DNA of 15,704 nucleotides from an uncultured Clostridia bacterium. GTDB taxonomy: Bacteria > Bacillota > Clostridia > UBA1381. Of this stretch, positions 7,562 through 14,661 are shown piece by piece. The position numbers and the translations under genes are program-made. The stretch lies in the NCBI GenBank assembly GCA_944391255.1, contig CALXSW010000047.1:1-15704 (forward strand), read 5' to 3'. The notes beneath the pieces are model-generated. The model had not been told where the DNA came from. It did not search any database and worked only from the letters and a program-made list of their open reading frames with translations. Positions within the stretch are counted from its first letter, which is position 1; each line of letters starts with the position of its first letter.

Positions 7562-7594
7562 TAAAAAAAGCTCCGATCTAAAAGACCGGAGCTT
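7562..7594 (-). terminator. Intrinsic terminator of the tRNA-Gln gene
   Basis: AAGCTCCG and CGGAGCTT (outer arms of 7568-7594) form an 8-bp GC-containing stem, extended inwards past a mismatch by TCT/AGA. On the minus strand it runs straight into a T tract (7563-7569). It begins 2 nt past the tRNA CCA end. Confidence 0.9.
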
Positions 7595-7596
7595 AA

Positions 7597-7670
7597 TGGC
7601 AGCGGGAACAGGATTCGAACCCGTACAGAATGAGTCAGAGTCATTAGTGCTACCCTTACACAATCCCGCT
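7597..7670 (-). tRNA. tRNA-Gln (anticodon CTG)
   Basis: The minus strand folds into a full 74-nt cloverleaf. The acceptor arms are AGCGGGA and TCCCGCT, followed by discriminator G and an encoded CCA. The D stem is GTGT/GCAC. The anticodon stem AATGA/TCATT holds loop CTCTGAC, so the anticodon is CTG and reads the Gln codon CAG. The T arm is ACGGG-TTCGAAT-CCTGT with one G-T pair. It stands alone between htrA and the MBL hydrolase gene, with its own promoter and terminator. A genome would normally also carry a TTG-anticodon tRNA-Gln elsewhere. Confidence 0.97.
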
Positions 7671-7702
7671 GTATTTTTTGATGTCCTCTTGACGACTTAT
7701 AT

Positions 7703-7731
7703 ATAATACCACATTTTTTCTGTTTTGTCAA
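7703..7731 (-). promoter_or_regulatory. Promoter of the tRNA-Gln gene
   Basis: On the minus strand a perfect TTGACA (7726-7731), a 17-bp spacer and TATTAT (7703-7708) lie upstream of the tRNA 5' end at 7670. A start near 7696 would leave a 5' extension of about 26 nt for RNase P to remove. Confidence 0.85.
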
Positions 7732-7773
7732 CACTTTTTTTTAAAAATATTGATTTTTATATTTTTAAGCAAA

Positions 7774-7806
7774 ATGAAACGCGCCGGGGATCATGGCGCG
7801 CTTCAT
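7774..7806 (-). terminator. Probable terminator downstream of htrA
   Basis: ATGAAACGCGCC (7774-7785) and GGCGCGCTTCAT (7795-7806) form a 12-bp stem with one mismatch and a 9-nt loop. On the minus strand it is followed by TTTGCTTAAAAA. It lies about 90 nt past the htrA stop, beyond two other hairpins (7819-7838 and 7863-7878). Confidence 0.6.
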
Positions 7807-7818
7807 CGTTTTGGGGGT

Positions 7819-7878
7819 CCTTTGCCAATAGGCAAAGGCTTATGAAAAAAAGGATGGTATTTGACTGCCCATGCAGTC
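7819..7878. repeat. Two further strong hairpins in the htrA-tRNA intergenic region; possible intergenic repeat unit
   Basis: CCTTTGCC-AATA-GGCAAAGG (7819-7838) and GACTGC-CCAT-GCAGTC (7863-7878) are perfect short-loop hairpins that lack T tracts on either strand. With the stem at 7774-7806 they make three hairpins in 105 bp. This is unlike a simple terminator and resembles a REP-like or other dispersed intergenic element. No second copy is in this window, so repetition is inference. Confidence 0.4.
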
Positions 7879-7896
7879 CAATAATATCTTAATTGC

Positions 7897-9123
7897 TTAG
7901 TTAGATTGTGATTCCTCTGTCAGCTTCACAGATATCTCCATTGTATTGTAATCACGAAGGATCTTGAACTTCAGATATTCGCCCGGCTTCTTACCGTCAC
8001 GTATCTCGTTCACCTCAGATGTCGATGATACCTTCTGTCCTTCTACTTCAAGTATCATATCATTCACCTGAAGACCTGCTTCCTCTGCTCCGCTTCCTTC
8101 CTGGATCGAGCTTATGAACAAACCATATCTTGTTTCAGTTATACCGATACCAACGAGCGGTCTGCCTGTTACATAGCCTGACTGCATAAGATCGTTTATT
8201 ATCGGCTTAGCCTCAGATATAGCTATTGCAAATCCCATTCCTTCAACACCTGTTGTTGAAAGCTTTACAGAGTTTATACCGATAACTTCGCCGTACTGAT
8301 TTATCAAAGCACCGCCCGAGTTACCGCTGTTTATGGCAGCATCTGTCTGGATAAGATTGTATGTTCTGCCTTCTATTGTCATGCTTCTGTTTACAGCGCT
8401 CACTATACCCGATGTTACAGAACCGGAAAATTCCATTCCCATAGGGTTACCTATAGCGACCGCAAGCTCTCCGACCTCTACTGTTGTAGAATCTCCGAGC
8501 ACAGCAGCTGTCAGCTTTACCTCGCCCGGATCTATTTTCAAAACCGCAAGGTCTGTTTTGGCATCCTGGCCAACTACAGTTGCCGAGTATATATCACCCG
8601 TGTTAAGAACTACATCTACCGCTGTAGCTCCGTCTATAACGTGCTGATTTGTTACAACATAACCATCTTCGCTTATGATTATACCAGAACCTGAACCCTG
8701 CTCAACTGTCTCACCCTCTGTTGTTGGATCTGAATCGTAATAATATCTTCCGCTCCATGGATCCCAATACTGAGATGATGTAACAGTTGTCTTATTTATA
8801 ACACCTACAACGCTTGGTCCTACCTTTGACGCTATCTCCGGTACAGTAAGAACTGTTTTATTACTATATGCGGCTGTTACCGCGCCATCTGTAGTCGTTT
8901 CTGTTGACGATACTGTCGAACCGGCAGTTGTCGTATCGAGAAGCGGCACATCCTTATGCATTGACTGAACACCAAACCCGATAGCAACGGTAAAGATGCT
9001 CGCTGCCAAAGCTGATGAAACTGCAACAACCCATGTCTTAGGCTCTTTTTTCTTTTTGCCGTTCTCTTTATCATTATCATAGACAATAATGTCTGTAGTG
9101 TCATTATATGGATACTGTTTCAT
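7897..9123 (-). CDS. htrA: Membrane-anchored HtrA/DegP-family serine protease with PDZ domain
   Basis: A 408-aa envelope quality-control protease expected to act outside the membrane. A short cytoplasmic N-terminus with a Lys-rich stretch (21-29) precedes one transmembrane anchor (about 31-53), then a Thr/Ser-rich linker (about 63-90). The trypsin-like domain carries the full triad: H161 in VTNQHVI, D191 in KTDLAVL and S269 in NSGNSGGAL. A PDZ domain covers about 320-400 (GLFISSIQEGSGAEEAGLQVN). An unusual aromatic and acidic insert (YWDPWSGRYYYDSDP, 119-133) sits at the start of the protease domain. The start is ATG at 9121-9123, with a strong AGGAGG about 8 nt upstream. It is transcribed divergently from polA. 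I see no convincing -35/-10 pair for it, so regulation cannot be read. Classical housekeeping names such as degP or htrA fit equally. Confidence 0.95.
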   Translation of the reverse strand: MKQYPYNDTTDIIVYDNDKENGKKKKEPKTWVVAVSSALAASIFTVAIGFGVQSMHKDVPLLDTTTAGSTVSSTETTTDGAVTAAYSNKTVLTVPEIASKVGPSVVGVINKTTVTSSQYWDPWSGRYYYDSDPTTEGETVEQGSGSGIIISEDGYVVTNQHVIDGATAVDVVLNTGDIYSATVVGQDAKTDLAVLKIDPGEVKLTAAVLGDSTTVEVGELAVAIGNPMGMEFSGSVTSGIVSAVNRSMTIEGRTYNLIQTDAAINSGNSGGALINQYGEVIGINSVKLSTTGVEGMGFAIAISEAKPIINDLMQSGYVTGRPLVGIGITETRYGLFISSIQEGSGAEEAGLQVNDMILEVEGQKVSSTSEVNEIRDGKKPGEYLKFKILRDYNTMEISVKLTEESQSN

Positions 9124-9435
9124 ACTTACCCCTCCTAAAATTTACCTTCCGGTACGACAGCCCATCCGCTGTCTTTATACGTTTTCTCTTAACTTGGTTA
9201 TATATTACCATACACTTATTACACCCGTATTAAACAAAAGTAAATAAATTATTTTATTTTTATTAACATATTATGAACATCTCTTAAAGAAATTTTTACC
9301 GAGGTGAATGTTATATCTTGACAAATAATATGGTGTGGTATAGAATATAATAGGAGTGGTGTATTGAACTCTGACAAATCGTATTATGCTCCGCTCCGGA
9401 CAATATTATGTCCATTCAGAAAAAAGGAGAAATCA
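9124..9435. other. Divergent htrA-polA intergenic region
   Basis: This 312-bp stretch holds the htrA ribosome site, a small hairpin GACAGC-CCATCC-GCTGTC in the likely htrA leader (9156-9173), an AT-rich middle (about 9220-9295) and the polA promoter and leader. The polA leader contains a weak GGACA-ATATTA-TGTCC hairpin near 9399-9414. I see no gene in it. Confidence 0.6.
9318..9346 (+). promoter_or_regulatory. Promoter of polA
   Basis: A perfect TTGACA (9318-9323), a 17-bp spacer and TAGAAT (9341-9346) lie 90 bp before the polA ATG. The start should fall near 9353. A TATAAT-like stretch follows at 9347-9352, but its spacing to the -35 hexamer is too long. Confidence 0.75.
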
Positions 9436-12087
9436 ATGGAAAAGCTTCTTATATTAGATTCAAACAGTATCATCAACCGCGCATTCTACGGTATACGCAC
9501 GCTTAACGCGCCCGACGGAACGCCAACAAACGCGATCTATGGTTTTATTAACATCCTGCTCAAGCTTATAAATGATCAGAAGCCAACAAAACTTCTTGCC
9601 GCTTTTGATCTCAAAGCGCCCACATTCCGTCATAAAATGTATACCGAATACAAGGCGAACAGAAGCGCCATGCCTGATGAGCTTGCTCAGCAGATGCCGC
9701 TGATGAAGGATATTCTTTCATATATGAATATACCAATACTCCAGCTCGAGGGATATGAAGCTGATGATATAATAGGTACGGTTTCAAGAATATGCGGTGA
9801 AAACAACATTGAATGCCTCATTGCCACAGGTGACCGCGATGATCTCCAGCTCGTTTCCGACACAACAACAGTTATTTTAGCGTCAACTAAAATGGGACAG
9901 AGCGTCACGGAGCTTTATAATGAAGACACTGTGCGTGAAAAATACGGTGTTTCACCACTTGAATTTATAGATATGAAAGCTCTTATGGGCGACAAATCGG
10001 ACAATATCCCCGGTGTTTCGGGTATCGGTGAAAAAACAGCGTCAAAACTCATATCGCAGTTTTCCACTATTGAAAACCTGTACAGTGATATAGACAGCGC
10101 AGATATAACGCCACGGATAAAAAATAAGCTGATAGCTGAAAAAGAACAGGCTTTTCTTAGCAGAAAGCTTGCAGAGATAGATAAAAATGTTCCTGTTGAG
10201 ATAAATTTTAATGATGCCGCTTTTGACGACACATTTAAATCAGCTCAGCCGGGACTATACGATATATTAAACCGTCTTGGACTTAAGAGCATAATAAAAA
10301 AGCTTGCTCTTTCTCCGTCATCTGACAGCGAAACGGCGGCTGAAAACAACAGTTTTTTTGATGATAAAACTATAGAAATAATATCGTCAGCAGAAGATTT
10401 TGAAAAAAAAGTATCATCTTTTTCAGGCAGCGTGTCAGTTTATACAGATATCGCAGACAACACCATTGTCTGCGCCGCTGTATCCGATGGACAGACCGCA
10501 TACCAGACAGCGTCTTCTATGACATCTGACGATATAAGAAAAGCGCTTTCATATATTTTATCAGACAGCAATACAGCTAAATACACATGCGGCATAAAAC
10601 AGATAATGACCGCGTTTGGCGACGTGGCATTATTTTCAAACATTGCCTTTGACGCGGCTATAGCGGCATATCTCTGCGATCCGTCAAAACCGCATGATAT
10701 AAATACACTCGCGTCATCATATCTCGGCGTATATATAGAACCGGAGGAACAGAGCGGTCAGATATCTCTGCTCGATGATGAGCCGATGTCCGATCTTACA
10801 GGCAAATACGCGCTTATAGCTTACGCTCTTAAAGATGTGCTTAATAAAAGAATAGAAGAAAACGGTCAGCATGAGCTTTATTACAATGTTGAGCTGCCGC
10901 TTACAGAAGTTCTTGCATCAATGCAGCTGCTCGGTTTCACTCTCGATACAGATGAGATACGCGCCTTCGGAGATATGCTCGCCAAAAGGATAGCTGAAAA
11001 AGAGCGCGCAATTTATGATGCGGCCGGAGAGGAATTTAATATAAATTCGCCTAAACAGCTTGGAACGATACTATTTGAAAAGCTGCAGCTGCCAGGCGGA
11101 AAGAAAACAAAGAGCGGATATTCCACAAAAGCCGATATACTTGAAAAGCTAAAAGGGCAGTTCCCTATAGTTGATGATATACTCGAATACCGCTCATATA
11201 CAAAGCTGAAATCAACATACTGCGACGGTCTCACTTCGCTTGTTGATCCAATCACAAACAGGATCCATTCAATTTTCCACCAAACCGGAACAGTTACAGG
11301 AAGAATAAGCTCATCAGATCCTAATATGCAGAATATCCCTACAAGAACAGAGCTTGGCAGAGAGCTTAGAAAAATGTTTGTAGCCAAAGATGGATATATT
11401 CTAATAGACGCCGACTATTCTCAGATCGAGCTGCGCATATTAGCTCATATGTCCGGCGACGAAACAATGATAGAAGCGTTTAGAAACGGCGCCGATATCC
11501 ATGCCGTTACGGCATCAAAGATACTCGGTGTTCCGATAGATGAGCTGACAAAGGAACAGCGCTCATCAGCAAAAGCGATAAATTTCGGAATAATATACGG
11601 AATGGGTGAATACACTCTTTCACAAGACCTGAATATACCGTTTAAGCAGGCAAAAAAATATATGGATGATTATTTTGCAAAATACAGCGGAGTCCGCGCA
11701 TTTCTCGATAAATTAAAATCTGAAGGTCATGAAAACGGATGCGTTAAAACTCTGATGAACAGGATCAGATATATTCCTGAGCTTAAATCATCTAACGCGC
11801 AGCTGCGCTCATTCGGCGAGAGAGCCGCTATGAACACACCTATACAGGGAAGCGCCGCAGATATTATAAAGCTTGCAATGGTCAAAGTGTATGACCGATT
11901 GAAAAAAGAATATCCAGATTCAAAACTCATCCTTCAGGTACATGACGAACTTATAATCGAAGCGAGAACGCAAGATGCTGACGCTATAAAATCCATTCTC
12001 CGCGAGGAAATGGAAAATGCAGTTTCATTAAGCGTTCCGCTTATAGTCGACATGGCTGAAGGTCACAGCTGGTATGACGCAAAATGA
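9436..12087 (+). CDS. polA: DNA polymerase I
   Basis: An 883-aa repair and Okazaki-processing polymerase. Residues 1 to about 290 form the 5' nuclease domain (LLILDSNSIINRAFYG, EADDIIG, TGDRDDLQL, MGDKSDNIPGVSGIGEKTA). Residues about 310-480 occupy the place of the 3'-5' exonuclease, but the DxE proofreading motif is missing (VSVYTDIADN around 333-342), as in other Gram-positive and Thermus enzymes. The polymerase domain (about 485-883) has motif A DADYSQIELR (catalytic D660), motif B RSSAKAINFGIIYG (K713) and motif C VHDE (D837). The chosen start is ATG at 9436, with AGGAG 6 nt upstream. An in-frame TTG at 9364 would add 24 residues that the family lacks and would begin about ten bases after the predicted transcription start. 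No terminator is visible before the importer gene 68 bp downstream, so read-through is possible. Confidence 0.97.
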   Translation: MEKLLILDSNSIINRAFYGIRTLNAPDGTPTNAIYGFINILLKLINDQKPTKLLAAFDLKAPTFRHKMYTEYKANRSAMPDELAQQMPLMKDILSYMNIPILQLEGYEADDIIGTVSRICGENNIECLIATGDRDDLQLVSDTTTVILASTKMGQSVTELYNEDTVREKYGVSPLEFIDMKALMGDKSDNIPGVSGIGEKTASKLISQFSTIENLYSDIDSADITPRIKNKLIAEKEQAFLSRKLAEIDKNVPVEINFNDAAFDDTFKSAQPGLYDILNRLGLKSIIKKLALSPSSDSETAAENNSFFDDKTIEIISSAEDFEKKVSSFSGSVSVYTDIADNTIVCAAVSDGQTAYQTASSMTSDDIRKALSYILSDSNTAKYTCGIKQIMTAFGDVALFSNIAFDAAIAAYLCDPSKPHDINTLASSYLGVYIEPEEQSGQISLLDDEPMSDLTGKYALIAYALKDVLNKRIEENGQHELYYNVELPLTEVLASMQLLGFTLDTDEIRAFGDMLAKRIAEKERAIYDAAGEEFNINSPKQLGTILFEKLQLPGGKKTKSGYSTKADILEKLKGQFPIVDDILEYRSYTKLKSTYCDGLTSLVDPITNRIHSIFHQTGTVTGRISSSDPNMQNIPTRTELGRELRKMFVAKDGYILIDADYSQIELRILAHMSGDETMIEAFRNGADIHAVTASKILGVPIDELTKEQRSSAKAINFGIIYGMGEYTLSQDLNIPFKQAKKYMDDYFAKYSGVRAFLDKLKSEGHENGCVKTLMNRIRYIPELKSSNAQLRSFGERAAMNTPIQGSAADIIKLAMVKVYDRLKKEYPDSKLILQVHDELIIEARTQDADAIKSILREEMENAVSLSVPLIVDMAEGHSWYDAK

Positions 12088-12115
12088 TCGTTTAAAAATA
12101 ATAATTAAAGTATTC

Positions 12116-12138
12116 TGAATATATCACATAATAATTCA
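12116..12138. promoter_or_regulatory. Weak dyad upstream of the zinc-importer genes, possible operator
   Basis: TGAAT (12116-12120) and ATTCA (12134-12138) are inverted arms around an AT-rich centre, just before the AAGGAG site of the lipoprotein gene. Metal importers are commonly repressed by Fur/Zur-type proteins at AT-rich dyads, but this one is imperfect and does not clearly match a known box. Confidence 0.2.
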
Positions 12139-12155
12139 CAAGGAGTTTTGTAAGT

Positions 12156-13019
12156 ATGAAAAAAATATCATTTATGATCCCTATTCTGTCCGCCGCCATT
12201 CTTTCCGGCTGCGGTGCCGGAAACGGTCAACAGGACAGCGGCAAGCTCCAAGTCTACACATCTTTTTACGCAATGTATGACTTCGCTCGCATGATAGGCG
12301 GGGATATGGCTGAAATACACAATATATGTCCAGTAGGCTCAGAACCGCATGATTTCGAGCCTACAGCGCAGGATATGGCAGGACTTTCAAAGGCAGACGT
12401 ATTTATATATAACGGTCTTGGAATGGAGCATTGGGCTGATTCAGCCGCTGAAACTCTCGGCGATGACACTATAATAGTAGAAGCGTCTTCCGCGGTCCCA
12501 AATATCACTGAAAACAGCGATCCCCATGTCTGGCTTGATCCCGAAAACGCAATAGCGGAGCTTGAGGCTATAGCCGACAGCTTTAGCCGTGCCGATCCGG
12601 ACAATGCTCAATACTATATGGAAAACCTCGGAAACTACCGCGATAAGGCAAAAGAACTTGACTGGAAGTTTGAGAATGCGTCTGAAAATTTCTCGTCACG
12701 CGAGATCATCACTTCGCATGACGCGTATTCAACACTTTGCAGTGCCTACGATCTTGTACAGATACCTATAAACGGCGTTGACAACGAGGAAGAGCCTACT
12801 CCCGCGAGAATGGCAGAAGTCGAAACTCATATAAAAGAAAACAACATAAAATACATCTTTACAGAGCCGCTCTCAACAAGCAAGATCATAGACACCATAT
12901 CCGCCGACACCGGCTGCGGCGTTCTTACTCTTGATCCGTTCGAGGGCAATCTCGATAACAAGGATTATTTTACTGTAATGAATGAAAATCTTGAAGCGCT
13001 CAAACAGGCGCTCAATTGA
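12156..13019 (+). CDS. znuA: Metal ABC transporter substrate-binding lipoprotein, zinc type (ZnuA/AdcA-like)
   Basis: A 287-aa cluster A-I (TroA-like) binding protein that captures metal outside the membrane and delivers it to the permease. A short signal with lipobox LSGC predicts lipidation at C19. The four expected ligands are H65 (EPHDFEPT), H124 (DPHVWLDP), H188 (TSHDAY) and D260 (TLDPFEG). Manganese-binding PsaA-like proteins usually have Glu where H188 lies, so zinc is favoured. The His-rich loop typical of many ZnuA proteins between the first two ligands is absent. The start is ATG at 12156, with AAGGAG 10 nt upstream. The stop overlaps no real gene and is 11 nt before the ATPase. It heads a three-gene importer operon with znuC and znuB. 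Confidence 0.9.
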   Translation: MKKISFMIPILSAAILSGCGAGNGQQDSGKLQVYTSFYAMYDFARMIGGDMAEIHNICPVGSEPHDFEPTAQDMAGLSKADVFIYNGLGMEHWADSAAETLGDDTIIVEASSAVPNITENSDPHVWLDPENAIAELEAIADSFSRADPDNAQYYMENLGNYRDKAKELDWKFENASENFSSREIITSHDAYSTLCSAYDLVQIPINGVDNEEEPTPARMAEVETHIKENNIKYIFTEPLSTSKIIDTISADTGCGVLTLDPFEGNLDNKDYFTVMNENLEALKQALN

Positions 13020-13030
13020 AAGGATCAGCT

Positions 13031-13765
13031 ATGAACAACGAAGTTATACGAGTGGAGGATCTGAACTTTAACTATCCCGACACAGCTGTGCTGCGCGATG
13101 TAAATTTCAATCTTATGAAAGGCGATTTTTTAGGGATCATAGGCGCAAACGGAGCCGGAAAGTCCACGCTCATAAAGCTAATACTTGGACTGCTCCCATA
13201 TGAAACCGGAAAAATAACAATACTTGGCGGTGAGCTGCAAGATGTAAGAGCTAAGATAGGGTATGTTTCGCAAAAAGCAAATTCATTCAATACCGATTTC
13301 CCCGCTACTGTTCGGGAAGTAGTCATTGCCAATCTGTTTCCGCGCAAAGGACTTTTTAAACGTTTTAACAAGGCGGACGAAAAAAAGGTAGATGAGGTTC
13401 TTGATCTTGTCGGAATGAGCGAGTACAAAAACAAGCTTATAGGCTCTCTTTCGGGCGGACAACAGCAGCGAGTCTTTATAGCTCGCGCGCTTGTTTCCGA
13501 TCCAGAGCTTTTGCTCATGGACGAGCCGACAGTCGGCATAGATGCAGCATCTGTAGCAGACATAATGGATATAATCTGCAGACTCAATAAAAACGGAATG
13601 ACAATTATCATGACAAATCACGACACTCCCACGCTTTTAAATGCCGCAAACAAACTGCTCATCTTCTGTGAGCATGGATATGAGGAATTTGTCAGCACGT
13701 CGGATCTCTCTCTTGAGCGCATCACAGATATTCTCGCCGGAAAGAGGGTACATAAACATGGATAA
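13031..13765 (+). CDS. znuC: Zinc-type metal ABC transporter ATP-binding protein
   Basis: A 244-aa ATPase that powers the importer on the inner face of the membrane. The motifs are complete: Walker A GANGAGKST (38-46), Q-loop Q81, signature LSGGQQQR (140-147), Walker B LLLMDEP (D164, E165) and switch H197 (TNHD). The start is ATG at 13031 with AAAGGA 7 nt upstream. A TTG at 13016 overlaps the znuA stop and would add five residues without a proper ribosome site. The 3' end overlaps the permease start by 8 bp, so the two are translationally coupled. Confidence 0.93.
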   Translation: MNNEVIRVEDLNFNYPDTAVLRDVNFNLMKGDFLGIIGANGAGKSTLIKLILGLLPYETGKITILGGELQDVRAKIGYVSQKANSFNTDFPATVREVVIANLFPRKGLFKRFNKADEKKVDEVLDLVGMSEYKNKLIGSLSGGQQQRVFIARALVSDPELLLMDEPTVGIDAASVADIMDIICRLNKNGMTIIMTNHDTPTLLNAANKLLIFCEHGYEEFVSTSDLSLERITDILAGKRVHKHG

Positions 13766-14558
13766 TATTTTTGCTTACGATTTTATGATAAAGGCGTTTA
13801 TCACAGCTATTCTTATAGCCGCTGCAACGCCATGCATAGGTCTGCCTATAGTTCTGAAAAGATTTTCCGCTATAGGCGACGCCACTTCTCATTCGGCACT
13901 CGGCGGAATTGCATTTGGTCTGCTTATAGGCATAAACCCTATACTTGGAGCTGTTATATTTTCCGTTATCGCCGTTCTCAGCATAGAGGCGCTTAGGAAA
14001 AGGTTTGGAAAGTATTCTGAAATAGCTACTGTGGTAGTCATGAGCGCCGGTATAGGATTAACCGCTATACTATCCGGATTCCTGAAAAACGGATCGGCAA
14101 ATATAAACAGTTTTATGTTCGGATCGATAGTCACGATCTCCGATTTTGAGCTGATACTTACGATCGCTCTTTCGGCGCTTGTTGTATTTGTCACTCTTCT
14201 CTTATACAAAGAGATATTCGCTATAACGTTTGACGAAACATCAGCGTCACTAAGCGGAATACCGTGCGGTGCTATAAATACCATACTTATGATACTCACC
14301 GCCATAACCGTTGCTGTAGCGTCAAGAATAGTCGGAGCGCTTATGATATCATCTCTGCTTGTCATACCGACAGCGACATCTATGCTCATCTCAAAGAGCT
14401 ATAAATCAACGCTCATACGTTCCGTAGCGCTTGCCGAAATATTCACTATTTCCGGACTTTTTATCTCGTTCTATCTTGATCTCCGTCCGGGCGGAACTAT
14501 CGTGCTTATAGGCACAGCTGTTCTCGTTATAACAGCGTCAATAAAACGTAAAAAATAA
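13758..14558 (+). CDS. znuB: Zinc-type metal ABC transporter permease (ABC-3 family)
   Basis: A 266-aa permease with seven or eight predicted membrane helices. Family marks are KRFSAIGDATSHSALGGIAFG (starting near residue 34; the coupling and metal-path region), SRIVGALMISSLLVIPTAT, and LDLRPGGT near the end, before a Lys/Arg tail. The start is ATG at 13758, with AGAGGG upstream, overlapping the last 8 bp of znuC. Earlier in-frame starts (from 13641) lie inside znuC and give non-conserved residues. The stop codon lies inside the left arm of the terminator that follows. Confidence 0.93.
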   Translation: MDNIFAYDFMIKAFITAILIAAATPCIGLPIVLKRFSAIGDATSHSALGGIAFGLLIGINPILGAVIFSVIAVLSIEALRKRFGKYSEIATVVVMSAGIGLTAILSGFLKNGSANINSFMFGSIVTISDFELILTIALSALVVFVTLLLYKEIFAITFDETSASLSGIPCGAINTILMILTAITVAVASRIVGALMISSLLVIPTATSMLISKSYKSTLIRSVALAEIFTISGLFISFYLDLRPGGTIVLIGTAVLVITASIKRKK

Positions 14559-14652
14559 AGAGGATAGAGGCTTGATGCGACCTCCCAATCGTTAGATTTT
14601 TAGGTCTAACTTTTTGGGGGGCGGTTCAGCTATAGCTCTATCCTCTTTATTT
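14553..14652. terminator. Bidirectional terminator stem split by a 56-bp element
   Basis: AAATAAAGAGGATAGAG (14553-14569) and CTCTATCCTCTTTATTT (14636-14652) are 17-bp perfect inverted repeats between the convergent znuB and GGDEF-like genes. The left arm overlaps the znuB stop, and the right arm is 9 nt past the stop of the minus-strand gene. T-rich tails follow on both strands. The arms are 66 nt apart because a small element (14573-14628) lies in the loop. Confidence 0.8.
14573..14628. mobile_element. 56-bp miniature element with IS3-like ends in a terminator loop
   Basis: The element starts TGATGCGACCTCCC and ends GGGGGGCGGTTCA, so it has TG...CA tips. Read inward from both ends, the first 24 positions match at 17 without gaps, both reaching GTTAGA (14591-14596 and its complement 14605-14610). 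GCT occurs directly on each side (14570-14572, 14629-14631) like a 3-bp target duplication. From memory, ends of the type CCCCAAAAAGTTAGAC are seen in IS150-group IS3 elements. It encodes nothing. Its centre, GTTAGA-loop-TCTAAC followed by TTTTT, could also act as a weak + strand terminator. A purely structural origin remains possible. Confidence 0.55.
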
Positions 14653-14661
14653 CTATTTATC

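Noticed and set aside
9180..9310. htrA promoter candidates such as TTTACT-N17-TAATAA on the minus strand
   Set aside because: The hexamer matches are poor and several equally weak options exist in AT-rich DNA, so no single one can be supported.
9301..9328. GAGGTGA followed by a six-codon ORF (ATG at 9308) before polA
   Set aside because: It overlaps the -35 hexamer of the polA promoter, so it would not be in that transcript; a chance ribosome-site look-alike.
9364..9435. 24-residue N-terminal extension of DNA polymerase I from a TTG start
   Set aside because: It would begin about ten bases past the predicted transcription start without a proper ribosome site, the residues are not family-like, and the ATG at 9436 has a good AGGAG site and the conserved N-terminus.
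13072..13611. Long antisense open frame (179 aa) opposite znuC
   Set aside because: It lies fully inside a complete ABC ATPase gene, has no ribosome site, and its composition is the shadow of the coding strand.
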